In this document: positions 53,001 through 63,084 of the stretch, piece after piece
How the letters are laid out: every line of letters starts with the position of its first letter
Position numbering within the stretch: the first letter of the stretch is position 1
Assembly (NCBI RefSeq): GCF_900156875.1
Contig: NZ_LT707409.1
Coordinates: forward strand, 842,113-906,112
DNA length: 64,000 bases
Reading direction: 5' to 3'
Origin: Robertmurraya dakarensis
GTDB taxonomy: Bacteria > Bacillota > Bacilli > Bacillales > Cytobacillaceae
The notes under the pieces: model-generated
Seen by the model: only the letters and a program-made list of their open reading frames with translations
The model's database searches: none
What the model was told of the DNA's origin: nothing
Program-made: the position numbers and the translations under genes

Positions 53001-55620
53001 TCTCATGCAGTGATAGTTACGGTTCTCATCTCCATGATGAAGACCGTTTGCTTCTCAAGCAGTGATAGTTACGGTTCTCATCTCCATGATGAAGACCGTT
53101 TTCTTCTCTTGATGCTGTTGTTACGGTTTTCATCCACATGATGAAGACCGTTTCCTCTTTTTGCAGTGATAGTTACGGTTCTCATCCCCAAGATGAAGAC
53201 CGTTTCCTTCTCAAGCAGTGATAGTTACGGTTCTCATCTCCATGATGAAGACCGTTTCCTTCTCATGCAGTGATAGTTACGGTTCTCATCTCCATGATGA
53301 AGACCGTTTGCTTCTCAAGCAGTGATAGTTACGGTTCTCATCTCCATGATGAAGACCGTTTTCTTCTCTTGATGCTGTTGTTACGGTTTTCATCCACATG
53401 ATGAAGACCGTTTCCTCTTTTTGCAGTGATAGTTACGGTTCTCATCCCCAAGATGAAGACCGTTTCCTTCTCAAGCAGTGATAGTTACGGTTCTCATCTC
53501 CATGATGAAGACCGTTTCCTTCTCATGCAGTGATAGTTACGGTTCTCATCTCCATGATGAAGACCGTTTGCTTCTCAAGCAGTGATAGTTACGGTTCTCA
53601 TCTCCATGATGAAGACCGTTTTCTTCTCTTGATGCTGTTGTTACGGTTTTCATCCACATGATGAAGACCGTTTCCTCTTTTTGCAGTGATAGTTACGGTT
53701 CTCATCCCCAAGATGAAGACCGTTTCCTTCTCAAGCAGTGATAGTTACGGTTCTCATCTCCATGATGAAGACCGTTTCCTTCTCATGCAGTGATAGTTAC
53801 GGTTCTCATCTCCATGATGAAGACCGTTTGCTTCTCAAGCAGTGATAGTTACGGTTCTCATCTCCATGATGAAGACCGTTTTCTTCTCTTGATGCTGTTG
53901 TTACGGTTTTCATCCACATGATGAAGACCGTTTCCTCTTTTTGCAGTGATAGTTACGGTTCTCATCCCCAAGATGAAGACCGTTTCCTTCTCAAGCAGTG
54001 ATAGTTACGGTTCTCATCTCCATGATGAAGACCGTTTCCTTCTCATGCAGTGATAGTTACGGTTCTCATCTCCATGATGAAGACCGTTTGCTTCTCAAGC
54101 AGTGATAGTTACGGTTCTCATCTCCATGATGAAGACCGTTTTCTTCTCTTGATGCTGTTGTTACGGTTTTCATCCACATGATGAAGACCGTTTCCTCTTT
54201 TTGCAGTGATAGTTACGGTTCTCATCCCCAAGATGAAGACCGTTTCCTTCTCAAGCAGTGATAGTTACGGTTCTCATCTCCATGATGAAGACCGTTTCCT
54301 TCTCATGCAGTGATAGTTACGGTTCTCATCTCCATGATGAAGACCGTTTGCTTCTCAAGCAGTGATAGTTACGGTTCTCATCTCCATGATGAAGACCGTT
54401 TTCTTCTCTTGATGCTGTTGTTACGGTTTTCATCCACATGATGAAGACCGTTTCCTCTTTTTGCAGTGATAGTTACGGTTCTCATCCCCAAGATGAAGAC
54501 CGTTTCCTTCTCAAGCAGTGATAGTTACGGTTCTCATCTCCATGATGAAGACCGTTTCCTTCTCATGCAGTGATAGTTACGGTTCTCATCTCCATGATGA
54601 AGACCGTTTGCTTCTCAAGCAGTGATAGTTACGGTTCTCATCTCCATGATGAAGACCGTTTTCTTCTCTTGATGCTGTTGTTACGGTTTTCATCCACATG
54701 ATGAAGACCGTTTCCTCTTTTTGCAGTGATAGTTACGGTTCTCATCCCCAAGATGAAGACCGTTTCCTTCTCAAGCAGTGATAGTTACGGTTCTCATCTC
54801 CATGATGAAGACCGTTTCCTTCTCATGCAGTGATAGTTACGGTTCTCATCTCCATGATGAAGACCGTTTGCTTCTCAAGCAGTGATAGTTACGGTTCTCA
54901 TCTCCATGATGAAGACCGTTTTCTTCTCTTGATGCTGTTGTTACGGTTTTCATCCACATGATGAAGACCGTTTCCTCTTTTTGCAGTGATAGTTACGGTT
55001 CTCATCCCCAAGATGAAGACCGTTTCCTTCTCAAGCAGTGATAGTTACGGTTCTCATCTCCATGATGAAGACCGTTTCCTTCTCATGCAGTGATAGTTAC
55101 GGTTCTCATCTCCATGATGAAGACCGTTTGCTTCTCAAGCAGTGATAGTTACGGTTCTCATCTCCATGATGAAGACCGTTTTCTTCTCTTGATGCTGTTG
55201 TTACGGTTTTCATCCACATGATGAAGACCGTTTCCTCTTTTTGCAGTGATAGTTACGGTTCTCATCCCCAAGATGAAGACCGTTTCCTTCTCAAGCAGTG
55301 ATAGTTACGGTTCTCATCTCCATGATGAAGACCGTTTCCTTCTCATGCAGTGATAGTTACGGTTCTCATCTCCATGATGAAGACCGTTTGCTTCTCATGC
55401 AGTGATAGTTACGGTTCTCATCTCCATGATGAAGACCGTTTCCTTCTCATGCAATGATAGTTATGGTTCTCATCCCCAAGATGAAGACCGCTTCTATCTC
55501 TTGCTGTGATAGTCACGGTTCTCATCCCCAAGATGAAGCCCGTTTCTTTCTCATGCAATGATAATTACGGTTCTCATCCCCAAGATGAAGCCCGATTCTT
55601 TCTCTCGCTGCGATGGAACC
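50057..55620. repeat. Giant tandem array of ~107 units of 52 bp (hairpin satellite)
   Basis: Head-to-tail copies of GGTTCTCATC-(TCCAT/CCCAA)-GATGAAGACCG followed by about 26 bases ending CAGTGATAGTTAC. First well-formed unit at 50109 and last at 55569: the difference 5460 is exactly 105 x 52, so no net insertion or deletion occurs in 5.4 kb. GGTTCTCATC and GATGAAGACC pair as a 10-bp hairpin with five-base loop (nine pairs, ten when TTTTCATC). Edge units are diverged, the interior nearly identical. Stops occur in every frame, so it is noncoding. Same family, opposite strand, as 22636-23156. Confidence 0.97.
50980..55430. repeat. 260-bp higher-order repeat inside the 52-bp array
   Basis: Five distinguishable 52-bp monomers recur as a block. 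The marker monomer (TCCACATGATGAAG...CCTCTTTTTGCAG) occurs at 51001, 51261, 51521, 51781, 52041, 52301, 52561, 52821, 53133, 53393, 53653, 53913, 54173, 54433, 54693, 54953 and 55213. Sixteen intervals: fifteen of 260 and one of 312, i.e. one extra monomer at about 52990. Blocks look identical by eye, indicating recent amplification. Confidence 0.95.
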
Positions 55621-55698
55621 ACCTGCTAGAATACCGTTTGTGATTCAAAAATGCGGGGCTAAAGTTAAAGAGGGGGACTGCTATGGCAAACTTTTAAA

Positions 55699-55892
55699 TG
55701 CCTCTGACGGGATTCGAACCCGCACTCCTTTCGTAAGCATAGGCTAAGGGGAACACGCTTCCCTACGGAATTTCACCGACAGGAATTTCACCTGTCTCAG
55801 CTAATTTGCTTTTCGGTGCTTCTGAAACCTTTGCCTTGCGACCCGGCTCTACAATGTTTTCCGGCGCTCTTCCCTTCTACAGCTACAGAGGC
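55699..55892 (-). ncRNA. Structured RNA candidate with tRNA-like ends
   Basis: On the minus strand the ends GCCTCTG (55892 down) and CAGAGGC (to 55700) form a perfect 7-bp acceptor-like stem with A as discriminator. TA at positions 8-9, a D-arm-like GCT...AGC with GG in the loop, and a canonical T-arm GCGGG TTCGAAT CCCGT complete a tRNA frame. Instead of a 17-nt anticodon arm there are about 110 nt, including a long stem GCAAGGCAAAGG / CCTTAGCCTATGC, and two hairpins with the same loop, GACAGG-TGAAATT-CCTGTC and CGG-TGAAATT-CCG. No CCA, no tag ORF. Neither a tmRNA nor a known riboswitch that I can name. A Y-RNA-like tRNA mimic is one possibility. Confidence 0.6.
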
Positions 55893-56216
55893 GTATATAT
55901 TCAATATATGAAAAGATATGAATCTAATCAATGAAATTTTATTTCTACATGAAAAATGAAACTGCTGTATTCAGGGACCATACAGATGGAGAAAATGCAG
56001 TATGTGTTATTGTGTTATTAACAAATCATGAAGGTGTTTGTACCAAGGTCAAGCTGTTAAAAGGGCAGCTCTTTTTTTACTAAAAAAGTATTAAAATATA
56101 AAACATCTACCATGATAAACCGTATTAGAATGTAAGATATATAAAGTTTAATTATGTAGGAAGAATATAAATTCGATCACGAAAAAATAGCGAGCAAGAT
56201 CTTAGGAGGCTGAACA
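55893..56216. other. Intergenic region with one terminator-like hairpin
   Basis: About 320 bases. Stem AGCTGTT / GGGCAGCT followed by CTTTTTTT at 56051-56079 points to termination of a plus-strand transcript, though no upstream plus gene is near. Promoter of the minus-strand RNA should be in the proximal part; TATAT repeats occur at 55893-55910. Confidence 0.45.
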
Positions 56217-56681
56217 TTGGAACATCAAAGAGTGGAGAAGCTTAACACCATCCTTGAGGAATTAAAAAACACTGTTGATGAAAAAGCTGCTAAGAAACTT
56301 GGATTAGACAAGTGTAAGCGAATAATTGAAAAATTGTATTCCTTTTCAAGTGATTGTGAGGAATGTGATCGACGTTTTAATGAAATCGAAAAACAAATTA
56401 TACAACTTTTTGAAAAAAGGAATGTTCTTGAAGAAAATGATTTTAAACAGCAAAAACAAATCATCAGCAGCATCATTTCTCATCTGCAAAAGCAGCACAA
56501 ATTAATCCCGTCTGGGTATTATATGAGTTTATTTATATCGATCGGCTCAAGTTTGGGTGTAGTATTTGGATTCCTTATCTTTGATAATATCGCACTAGGG
56601 TTGCCAATCGGAATCGGTATTGGTGCCGCAATTGGCGCAAGCTTTGATGAAGATGCTAAGAAAAAAGGGCTGACCTTGTAA
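56217..56681 (+). CDS. Coiled-coil protein with Gly-rich membrane C-terminus
   Basis: 154 residues from TTG behind TAGGAGGCTG. N-terminal 95 residues are charged helices (coiled-coil-like, with CEECDRRF), then a Tyr/Ser stretch and two short hydrophobic, glycine-rich helices (FISIGSSLGVVFGFLIF, GLPIGIGIGAAIGASF). Unknown function; membrane-associated. Confidence 0.65.
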   Translation: MEHQRVEKLNTILEELKNTVDEKAAKKLGLDKCKRIIEKLYSFSSDCEECDRRFNEIEKQIIQLFEKRNVLEENDFKQQKQIISSIISHLQKQHKLIPSGYYMSLFISIGSSLGVVFGFLIFDNIALGLPIGIGIGAAIGASFDEDAKKKGLTL

Positions 56682-56824
56682 CTAGTGTTTACTTATGAAC
56701 TACGCATAATTAGGTTTAATTGGATCTCATAAAGACTATAAGAATTTGGTCAGTCAAGATGATATGGATAGAAAAATAGATGTATTGGTTGTATTGGACA
56801 TATTTAAGACAGGAGAGGGGTATT

Positions 56825-57193
56825 ATGCGCGGGTCAATTAAACTGCTTATTTTCGGGGGCTTAGGGGTATTTTTAATTTTCAAGGTTACAGGAATAGTTT
56901 CTTTTTACTCTGCACCAGTCAAACCATTGTCAATAGAGATGGTCGCTTACAATAGTTTGACTGATGCAGAACGTGAATTAATTAAAGTGAGCCCAAAGGA
57001 CTCGATTGTAAAGAAAGTACCTGTTAAAGATGATATAAAATCATCAATTGATAAAATTTATAACAAAGACGAAGTTTATTCTGTTACCTTTAACAACACG
57101 AATTCTGATTCTTCTGGAAACCTTGTAGTCTATGTTGGTTTAGATAAAAAAAGTGTTCTTGGGAAGGGATTTACCAATAATTCAATTCATTAA
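56825..57193 (+). CDS. Membrane-anchored small protein of unknown function
   Basis: 122 residues from ATG 56825 (AGGAGAGGGG upstream; the longer ORF from 56780 has no site). One N-terminal helix (LLIFGGLGVFLIFKVTGIVSF) and an external alpha/beta domain with YNSLTDAERELIKVSPKDSIVKKV and YSVTFNNTNSDSSGNLVVYVGLDKKSVLGKGF. Not recognised. Confidence 0.65.
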   Translation: MRGSIKLLIFGGLGVFLIFKVTGIVSFYSAPVKPLSIEMVAYNSLTDAERELIKVSPKDSIVKKVPVKDDIKSSIDKIYNKDEVYSVTFNNTNSDSSGNLVVYVGLDKKSVLGKGFTNNSIH

Positions 57194-57323
57194 CATAGCG
57201 TTTCTAATGAAATCATAATTGCCCCCTAATCCTAACAAGTGTCATTTGTTAGTATTGTTTAAATATTATGTTAATATTGATAATGAAGCAGCAATATTAT
57301 GAATGATTTTAGGAGGCAGAGTC

Positions 57324-57761
57324 ATGACCGATACACTAATTGTAAAAGATGAAATACATATAGAAGCAGCTCCTTCAAAAGTCTGGGAGGTTCTCGTTAA
57401 CCCAAAATATGTAGCACAATGGGATGAACTTCCAGAAGACTATCCTTCTGAAAATATGACGAAGGGGAGCAAGGTGGTTTGGGAGCATCCTAACGGTGGA
57501 CAGACGATAACTACGATTATAAAAGCTGAAGAAATGAAGGAATTGAAAATTGCCTTATACTCATCGAATTGGGCAGTCCAGCCGAATGAAGGCGATGTGG
57601 CCTATCTGTATCAGTTAGAAGACTTAGACGGTCGCACTTTATTAAAAATTGAAATTGGTGATTTTTCACTTCTAAGCGGCGGACAAGATTATTATGATGC
57701 CTCGGTAGAATTTGCATCAGAGTCAAAAAAAGTAATAAAAGAATTAGCGGAAAGTTTATAA
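57324..57761 (+). CDS. SRPBCC (START/AHSA1-like) domain protein
   Basis: 145 residues, ATG 57324 behind GGAGGCAGAG. Helix-grip fold wording IHIEAAPSKVWEVLVNPKYVAQWDELPEDYPSE at the N-terminus and long C-terminal helix. Binds an unidentified hydrophobic ligand by family. Monocistronic. Confidence 0.88.
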   Translation: MTDTLIVKDEIHIEAAPSKVWEVLVNPKYVAQWDELPEDYPSENMTKGSKVVWEHPNGGQTITTIIKAEEMKELKIALYSSNWAVQPNEGDVAYLYQLEDLDGRTLLKIEIGDFSLLSGGQDYYDASVEFASESKKVIKELAESL

Positions 57762-57836
57762 GTTATACGGTAAAAGAGCTGCACCTTTTTTAGGTGTTTG
57801 ACAGCATGTTTCAATTCAATTTCTTCTCACATAGGT

Positions 57837-57869
57837 GCGTGGATCCAAGAAAGGATTCACGCTTTTTTT
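57837..57869 (+). terminator. Terminator after SRPBCC gene
   Basis: Stem GCGTGGATCC / GGATTCACGC then TTTTTTTG. Confidence 0.85.
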
Positions 57870-57984
57870 GTCGTGGATGCTGAACCAAGAATAGTATTAT
57901 TTTGGTCTCAATTAATGGAAGTATGTGGTAAAATAAAGTATAGAAAGTTCTGTTAAAAATTTAATTATTGGTGGTGTGCTCTAT

Positions 57985-58434
57985 TTGAAAACGATCCAAA
58001 AGATGTATGAGCATTTACATTGGGCAAATCAACGCATTCTTGAAACATTGCAAAGCCTGGATGGGGAAAATCAAGAGCTGTGTCGCTTATTTTCTCATAT
58101 CCTTTTTGCAGAAAAAGTATGGTTAACTAGATTACAAGGTTTGGACAGTTCACAGCTGCCGATCTGGTCAGAGGCAGATATAGAAGTATGTGCGGACCTT
58201 GTTGCGGAAAATGAAGAAAGTATCACAGCATTTTTCACTAAATTAACAGATACAAACCTCGATCAATTAATCTTCTACAAAAATAGTAAGGGAATAGAGT
58301 TTAAGAATTCTGTACGAGATATTTTAACACATGTAGCATTACATGGTCAGTATCATCGAGGCCAGATAAATTCAAGACTTCGAGCGGGTGGGTTTGAACC
58401 AGTTGATATTGATTTTATTACATTTGTGAGATAG
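57985..58434 (+). CDS. DinB-family four-helix protein
   Basis: About 149 residues. The DinB/YfiT metal triad is suggested by His in HLHWANQRIL, His in LFSHILFAEKVWLTRL and HVALHGQYHRGQI. Start taken as TTG 57985 with GGTGGTG upstream; GTG 57976 is possible. DinB proteins are damage-inducible or bacillithiol-dependent transferases by family; specific role unknown. Confidence 0.88.
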   Translation: MKTIQKMYEHLHWANQRILETLQSLDGENQELCRLFSHILFAEKVWLTRLQGLDSSQLPIWSEADIEVCADLVAENEESITAFFTKLTDTNLDQLIFYKNSKGIEFKNSVRDILTHVALHGQYHRGQINSRLRAGGFEPVDIDFITFVR

Positions 58435-58505
58435 ATACAAAGGCATTGATCATGAGAACCATTATTTAACAAATAATTTGTTGAACAGAATGAGTGCTTC
58501 CCTTT

Positions 58506-58538
58506 AAGAACCGGCTCCTTTTTACTAGCCGGTTCTTT
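58506..58538 (+). terminator. Terminator after dinB-like gene
   Basis: Stem AAGAACCGGCT / AGCCGGTTCTT around a T-rich loop. Confidence 0.85.
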
Positions 58539-58621
58539 GTTGAGTTCTGAAGCTGAATACTTGAAGAGATTAATGGTAAAATTGAGAAGAGTCATGTGAG
58601 TATGGAAGGAAGTGCAAGACG

Positions 58622-59329
58622 ATGGATTTTGAAACAGTTATGCAAGAGCTTGAAGCTCTAGGGAAAGAACGTACCAAGAAAATGTACATATCTAATGGTG
58701 CACATGAGCCGTTATTTGGGGTGGCTACAGGTGCTATGAAACCAATCGCAAAGAAAATAAAAATAGATCAACGTTTAGCTGAAGAGCTTTATACTACAGG
58801 CAATTATGACGCCATGTATTTTGCAGGCATTATTGCAGACCCAACAGCGATGACTGAGGCTGATTTTGACCGCTGGATGGATGGAGCCTATTTTTATATG
58901 TTGTCCGATTATGTGGTTGCAGTAACATTATCTGAGTCAGATATTGCACAAGACGTTGCTGATAAATGGATTGCAAGCGGTGACGAGTTAAGAATGTCCG
59001 CGGGCTGGAGCTGCTACTGCTGGCTGCTGGGGAATCGCCCTGACCATGAATTTTCCGAAACCAAGCTCTCCCAAATGCTCGATATGGTGAAAAATACGAT
59101 TCATGATTCTCCAGAACGTACGAAAGCCTCTATGAATAATTTTTTATATACTGTGGGAATATCCTATTTACCACTAAATGAAAAGGCAGTGGAGACCGCA
59201 GCAGAAGTAGGAACAGTAGAAGTGAAGCGAGAAAAGAAAAAAAGCAGCTTCCTAAACGCTTATGAAAATATTCAAAAAGATATTGATAAAGGAAGGCTGG
59301 GTTTTAAACGCAAATATGTAAGATGTTAA
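58622..59329 (+). CDS. DNA alkylation repair protein (AlkD-like HEAT repeat)
   Basis: 235 residues, all-helical HEAT-like fold: ELEALGKERTKKMYISNGAHEPLFGVATGAMKPIAKKI, DAMYFAGIIADPTAMTEADFDRWMD, CYCWLLGNRPDHEFSE. Family members excise bulky or N3/N7 alkylated bases without base flipping. Which residues are catalytic in this subgroup I cannot judge. ATG behind GGAAGG. Confidence 0.85.
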   Translation: MDFETVMQELEALGKERTKKMYISNGAHEPLFGVATGAMKPIAKKIKIDQRLAEELYTTGNYDAMYFAGIIADPTAMTEADFDRWMDGAYFYMLSDYVVAVTLSESDIAQDVADKWIASGDELRMSAGWSCYCWLLGNRPDHEFSETKLSQMLDMVKNTIHDSPERTKASMNNFLYTVGISYLPLNEKAVETAAEVGTVEVKREKKKSSFLNAYENIQKDIDKGRLGFKRKYVRC

Positions 59330-59382
59330 AGAAAGCTTTGTCTTGGGGGGGATCCAAGACACCTAGCTCATAGGTAACGTTT

Positions 59383-60027
59383 CTACATGGAACGGTGATT
59401 ATCTTGATTAGAATTCGACGATATATTAGATTTTGATAATATCGAGTTTACTATTTTTCCAGTAATGGGCATAAAGGAATTAAGAATGATTCCCCCGAGA
59501 CATACGGTTAATAATGTCCCAACGCCGATGGGGCCATTAAAAAAGAAAGCTAGTATCAAGAATAAGAGATAAATGAATGTTCTTGATAAAAATATATTGG
59601 TTCTTGTTAGTTCTTGGAGTATCAAAGTTAACCGGTCAACTGGAATGGGAGCAAAATTTGTATGTAAGTAGATAGCGGTTCCGAATCCTATTACCACTAA
59701 GCCGATTCCAAAATAAACGAATTTGCTGTACCATAGCTCAGGTGTTATGGAATTGTGCAGTAGAAATAGCCACATATCAATTCCAACACCTGTTATAAAA
59801 GCTGTTACCAACCCCAAAAATTCAGGCCTTTGCCATTTTAAAAGTGAATTAACACCTATTAATACGAAAGCTATAATGATCTCCCAGCTGCCTACGGTAA
59901 GTCCCACCTTGTAGGCCAGCCCTACCAATAGTGCATCAAAAGGCGAAGTTCCAAGGTCAGATTGGATCGTGAAAGAAATACCGAGTGTTAATAGCAGTAT
60001 ACCCGCTACATAAAGAACATATTTCAA
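59383..60027 (-). CDS. YczE/YitT-like integral membrane protein
   Basis: 214 residues, five or six helices. N-terminal GILLLTLGISFTIQSDLGTSPFDALLVGL is the family hallmark, as is the later GFGTAIYLHTNFAPIPVDRLTLILQELT. In B. subtilis the related YczE affects antibiotic synthetase activity, mechanism unknown. Co-directional with the next acetyltransferase gene, 18 bp apart, so one operon. Confidence 0.85.
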   Translation of the reverse strand: MKYVLYVAGILLLTLGISFTIQSDLGTSPFDALLVGLAYKVGLTVGSWEIIIAFVLIGVNSLLKWQRPEFLGLVTAFITGVGIDMWLFLLHNSITPELWYSKFVYFGIGLVVIGFGTAIYLHTNFAPIPVDRLTLILQELTRTNIFLSRTFIYLLFLILAFFFNGPIGVGTLLTVCLGGIILNSFMPITGKIVNSILSKSNISSNSNQDNHRSM

Positions 60028-60045
60028 CTTACTCGACCCTCTTTA

Positions 60046-60489
60046 TCATGATTTGCTGGATAGTTCTTTAATCATTAGAACATGCGGGATACCGTCTTCC
60101 ATAAAGATAGGAGACGAAGTACGATAATCAAGATTTTTATAAAAACCTTCTGCCTGTGTTTGGCCATGCAGTTTAACCTGAGAGGCTCCCCGTTCTTCTG
60201 CGATTTCTTCTAATGTCTTGATAATCATTTTTCCAAGACCGTATTTACGGTAAGGTTCAAGGATGCAGATTCGCTCCAACTTACCAACTCCATCAATAAA
60301 CCGAATCCTGCCTGTTCCGACGGGTTGTTCATTATAATGGACTACTATATGTTCGCAAAGTCCATTTAATGTATCAAACTGGTCAAATTCATCTTCTAGT
60401 GGTACGCCTTGTTCTTTGACAAACACTTCTTTCCTGATCGCAAATGCTGCCTTTAATTCTTCATTAGTCGTAACTCTTTTTGCACTCAT
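60046..60489 (-). CDS. GNAT acetyltransferase (YjcF-like)
   Basis: 147 residues. N-terminus AFAIRKEVFVKEQGVPLEDEFDQFD is the ElaA/YjcF subgroup signature; acetyl-CoA motif LERICILEPYRKYGLGKMIIKTLEEIAEERG. First gene of the minus-strand pair and divergent from a MarR regulator with operator-like palindromes between them, so probably regulated by it. Confidence 0.9.
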   Translation of the reverse strand: MSAKRVTTNEELKAAFAIRKEVFVKEQGVPLEDEFDQFDTLNGLCEHIVVHYNEQPVGTGRIRFIDGVGKLERICILEPYRKYGLGKMIIKTLEEIAEERGASQVKLHGQTQAEGFYKNLDYRTSSPIFMEDGIPHVLMIKELSSKS

Positions 60490-60526
60490 TTATTTTCAGT
60501 CCTTTAAAAATTATTTAGTTTATTAT

Positions 60527-60587
60527 GTTGTAAATGCAACAAAAATAGATTAAATTTAATATAAATCACGATTGTAGTAAATGCAAC
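60527..60587. promoter_or_regulatory. Paired MarR-type operator half-palindromes
   Basis: GTTGTAAATGCAAC at 60527-60540 and GTAGTAAATGCAAC at 60574-60587, 47 bases apart between the divergent acetyltransferase and marR genes. Each is an imperfect palindrome (GTTG...CAAC). MarR proteins bind such 14-16-bp sites in their own divergent promoters; direct evidence is lacking. Confidence 0.6.
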
Positions 60588-60613
60588 AAAAAAAGTCAGT
60601 TAAGGAGCTAACC

Positions 60614-61610
<997 letters not shown>

Positions 61611-61718
61611 GTTTAAGTTTAAGAAGTTGGAAATAACATTTCTCATGAAGGAAGATAACGGATGGGTAAGACCTGCAATCATGATCCTAGCATAATGATC
61701 CATGTGAAATAATAGTTA

Positions 61719-61746
61719 AGGCAATCCTCATATATTGAGAATTGCC
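61719..61746. terminator. Hairpin between convergent genes
   Basis: Arms AGGCAATCCTCA / TTGAGAATTGCCT with four-base loop; no clear T-run on either side, so termination is only likely. Confidence 0.4.
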
Positions 61747-61774
61747 TGCAAGCGTTTAAATAATAAATTATAGT

Positions 61775-62797
61775 TTAAAATCCAGCTAAGTATTGTTTTG
61801 GAACTTCAGTTTCTTTATTAAGTATCGTTGCAGCCTCTAATGCCCAGTGAGGGTTTCTTAACATTCCTCTTCCTACAGCAACAAGATCGGCATCTTCATT
61901 TCCGATAACGGAGTTAGCTAGAATAGGGTCATCCAATCTTCCAACTGCAATTACTGGAACATGAAGGGCATTCTTAATATCTCTTGCAAGCGGAACTTGA
62001 TAACCAGCATGCGTACCCGGTTTGCCTCTTGAACCGATCGGACCTTCACCACCCGAAGAGATGTGAAACATATCTACTCCAGCCTGTTGATATTTTTTAG
62101 CAAACTCTATACTTTCTTTAATACCGTATCCACCTTCTACAAACTCTTTGGCTGAAATACGCATGATTAACGGCATATCATTTGGCATTTCCCTTTTTGC
62201 AGCTTGGATAATGTCACTGCCAAACTTTGTTAAATCTTTTCCGTATTCATCATCTCGTTTGTTGGTTAAAGGGGAGTGGAATTGATGGATTAAATATCCA
62301 TGAGCACCGTGAATTTCAATGGCGTCTACCCCTGCATTAATGGCGCGTTTAACAGCCTTACGAAATTTTTCTACCATTTCCTTTACTTCTTCTGTGGAAA
62401 GGGCCCTTGGTGTTTTTGAATTTTCATCAAACGGAATAGCTGAAGGAGCAACAGGCACAGGAGCATCTACTGCTTTACGCCCAGCATGTGCAATTTGAAT
62501 ACCAACCTTTGCTCCGTATTGATGGCATGCTTCAACAATTCTAGCTAAAGCAGGAACTTGTTCATCTGACCATAATCCTAAGTCATTGTCTGTAATCCGT
62601 CCATCAGGATCAACATCGGTCATTTCAATGATAATAAACCCAGCACCGCCAATAGCTCGATTTACATAATGGAGATAGTGCCAATCAGTTGCAACTCCAT
62701 CTTTCTTTTCCACTGAATATTGACACATTGGAGGCATAACGATACGGTTTTTTAATTCCAACGCTTTAAATTTAAAGGGACTAAATAAATGATTCAT
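61775..62797 (-). CDS. namA: NADPH dehydrogenase NamA (old yellow enzyme, YqjM)
   Basis: FMN-dependent reductase of activated alkenes, nitro compounds and enones. 340 residues, standard length. N-terminal PPMCQYS carries the Cys that tunes FMN in the YqjM class, active-site His pair in QIAHAGRKA / IHGAHGYLIHQFHSPLTNKRDDEYG, and C-terminal AVGRGMLRNPHW. ATG behind AAGGAGTCC. Monocistronic, induced by xenobiotics in relatives. Confidence 0.95.
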   Translation of the reverse strand: MNHLFSPFKFKALELKNRIVMPPMCQYSVEKKDGVATDWHYLHYVNRAIGGAGFIIIEMTDVDPDGRITDNDLGLWSDEQVPALARIVEACHQYGAKVGIQIAHAGRKAVDAPVPVAPSAIPFDENSKTPRALSTEEVKEMVEKFRKAVKRAINAGVDAIEIHGAHGYLIHQFHSPLTNKRDDEYGKDLTKFGSDIIQAAKREMPNDMPLIMRISAKEFVEGGYGIKESIEFAKKYQQAGVDMFHISSGGEGPIGSRGKPGTHAGYQVPLARDIKNALHVPVIAVGRLDDPILANSVIGNEDADLVAVGRGMLRNPHWALEAATILNKETEVPKQYLAGF

Positions 62798-62890
62798 CTT
62801 AAGGACTCCTTTGTAAAAACTTATATTTATATTGTCCCATATTTTTGTGAGATAAAAAAATATAATGATTGCGAAATGTCATATAGATAC

Positions 62891-62925
62891 AAAAAAGCAG
62901 TATTCATGTCGAATACTGCTTTTTT
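62891..62925. terminator. Terminator
   Basis: Stem AAAAAAGCAGTATTC / GAATACTGCTTTTTT. Lies upstream of namA on its strand and upstream of helD on the other, so it probably ends transcripts from outside, or acts as an insulator. Confidence 0.7.
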
Positions 62926-63084
62926 AAATAGAAAGGCCATTGAAAATAATGAGCATTTATGTTAAATTTATATAGATATACATCACTTTATATATTTTTA
63001 ATCTAATATCCCTATCTTAATTATACGATGTATTCAATGAGTTAGTCAACCTATTTATTAAATTTTTTTCAAGGAGTGTTTGCT

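Noticed and set aside
50057-55620. CRISPR array (short palindromic repeat with ~26-base spacers)
   Set aside because: The intervening sequences are conserved between units rather than unique, period is 52 with hairpin arms at the joint, and no cas genes are nearby. The same applies to 22636-23156.
50057-55620. Repeat-protein coding sequence
   Set aside because: 52 is not a multiple of three, and TGATAG in each unit puts stops in all frames; no long ORF exists on either strand.
55699-55892. Ordinary tRNA gene, tmRNA, group I intron or cobalamin riboswitch
   Set aside because: The insert is far too long for a tRNA variable arm and too short for a group I intron; no tag ORF or tmRNA blocks; the GGTGAAATTCC words resemble part of a cobalamin aptamer but the remaining core is absent.
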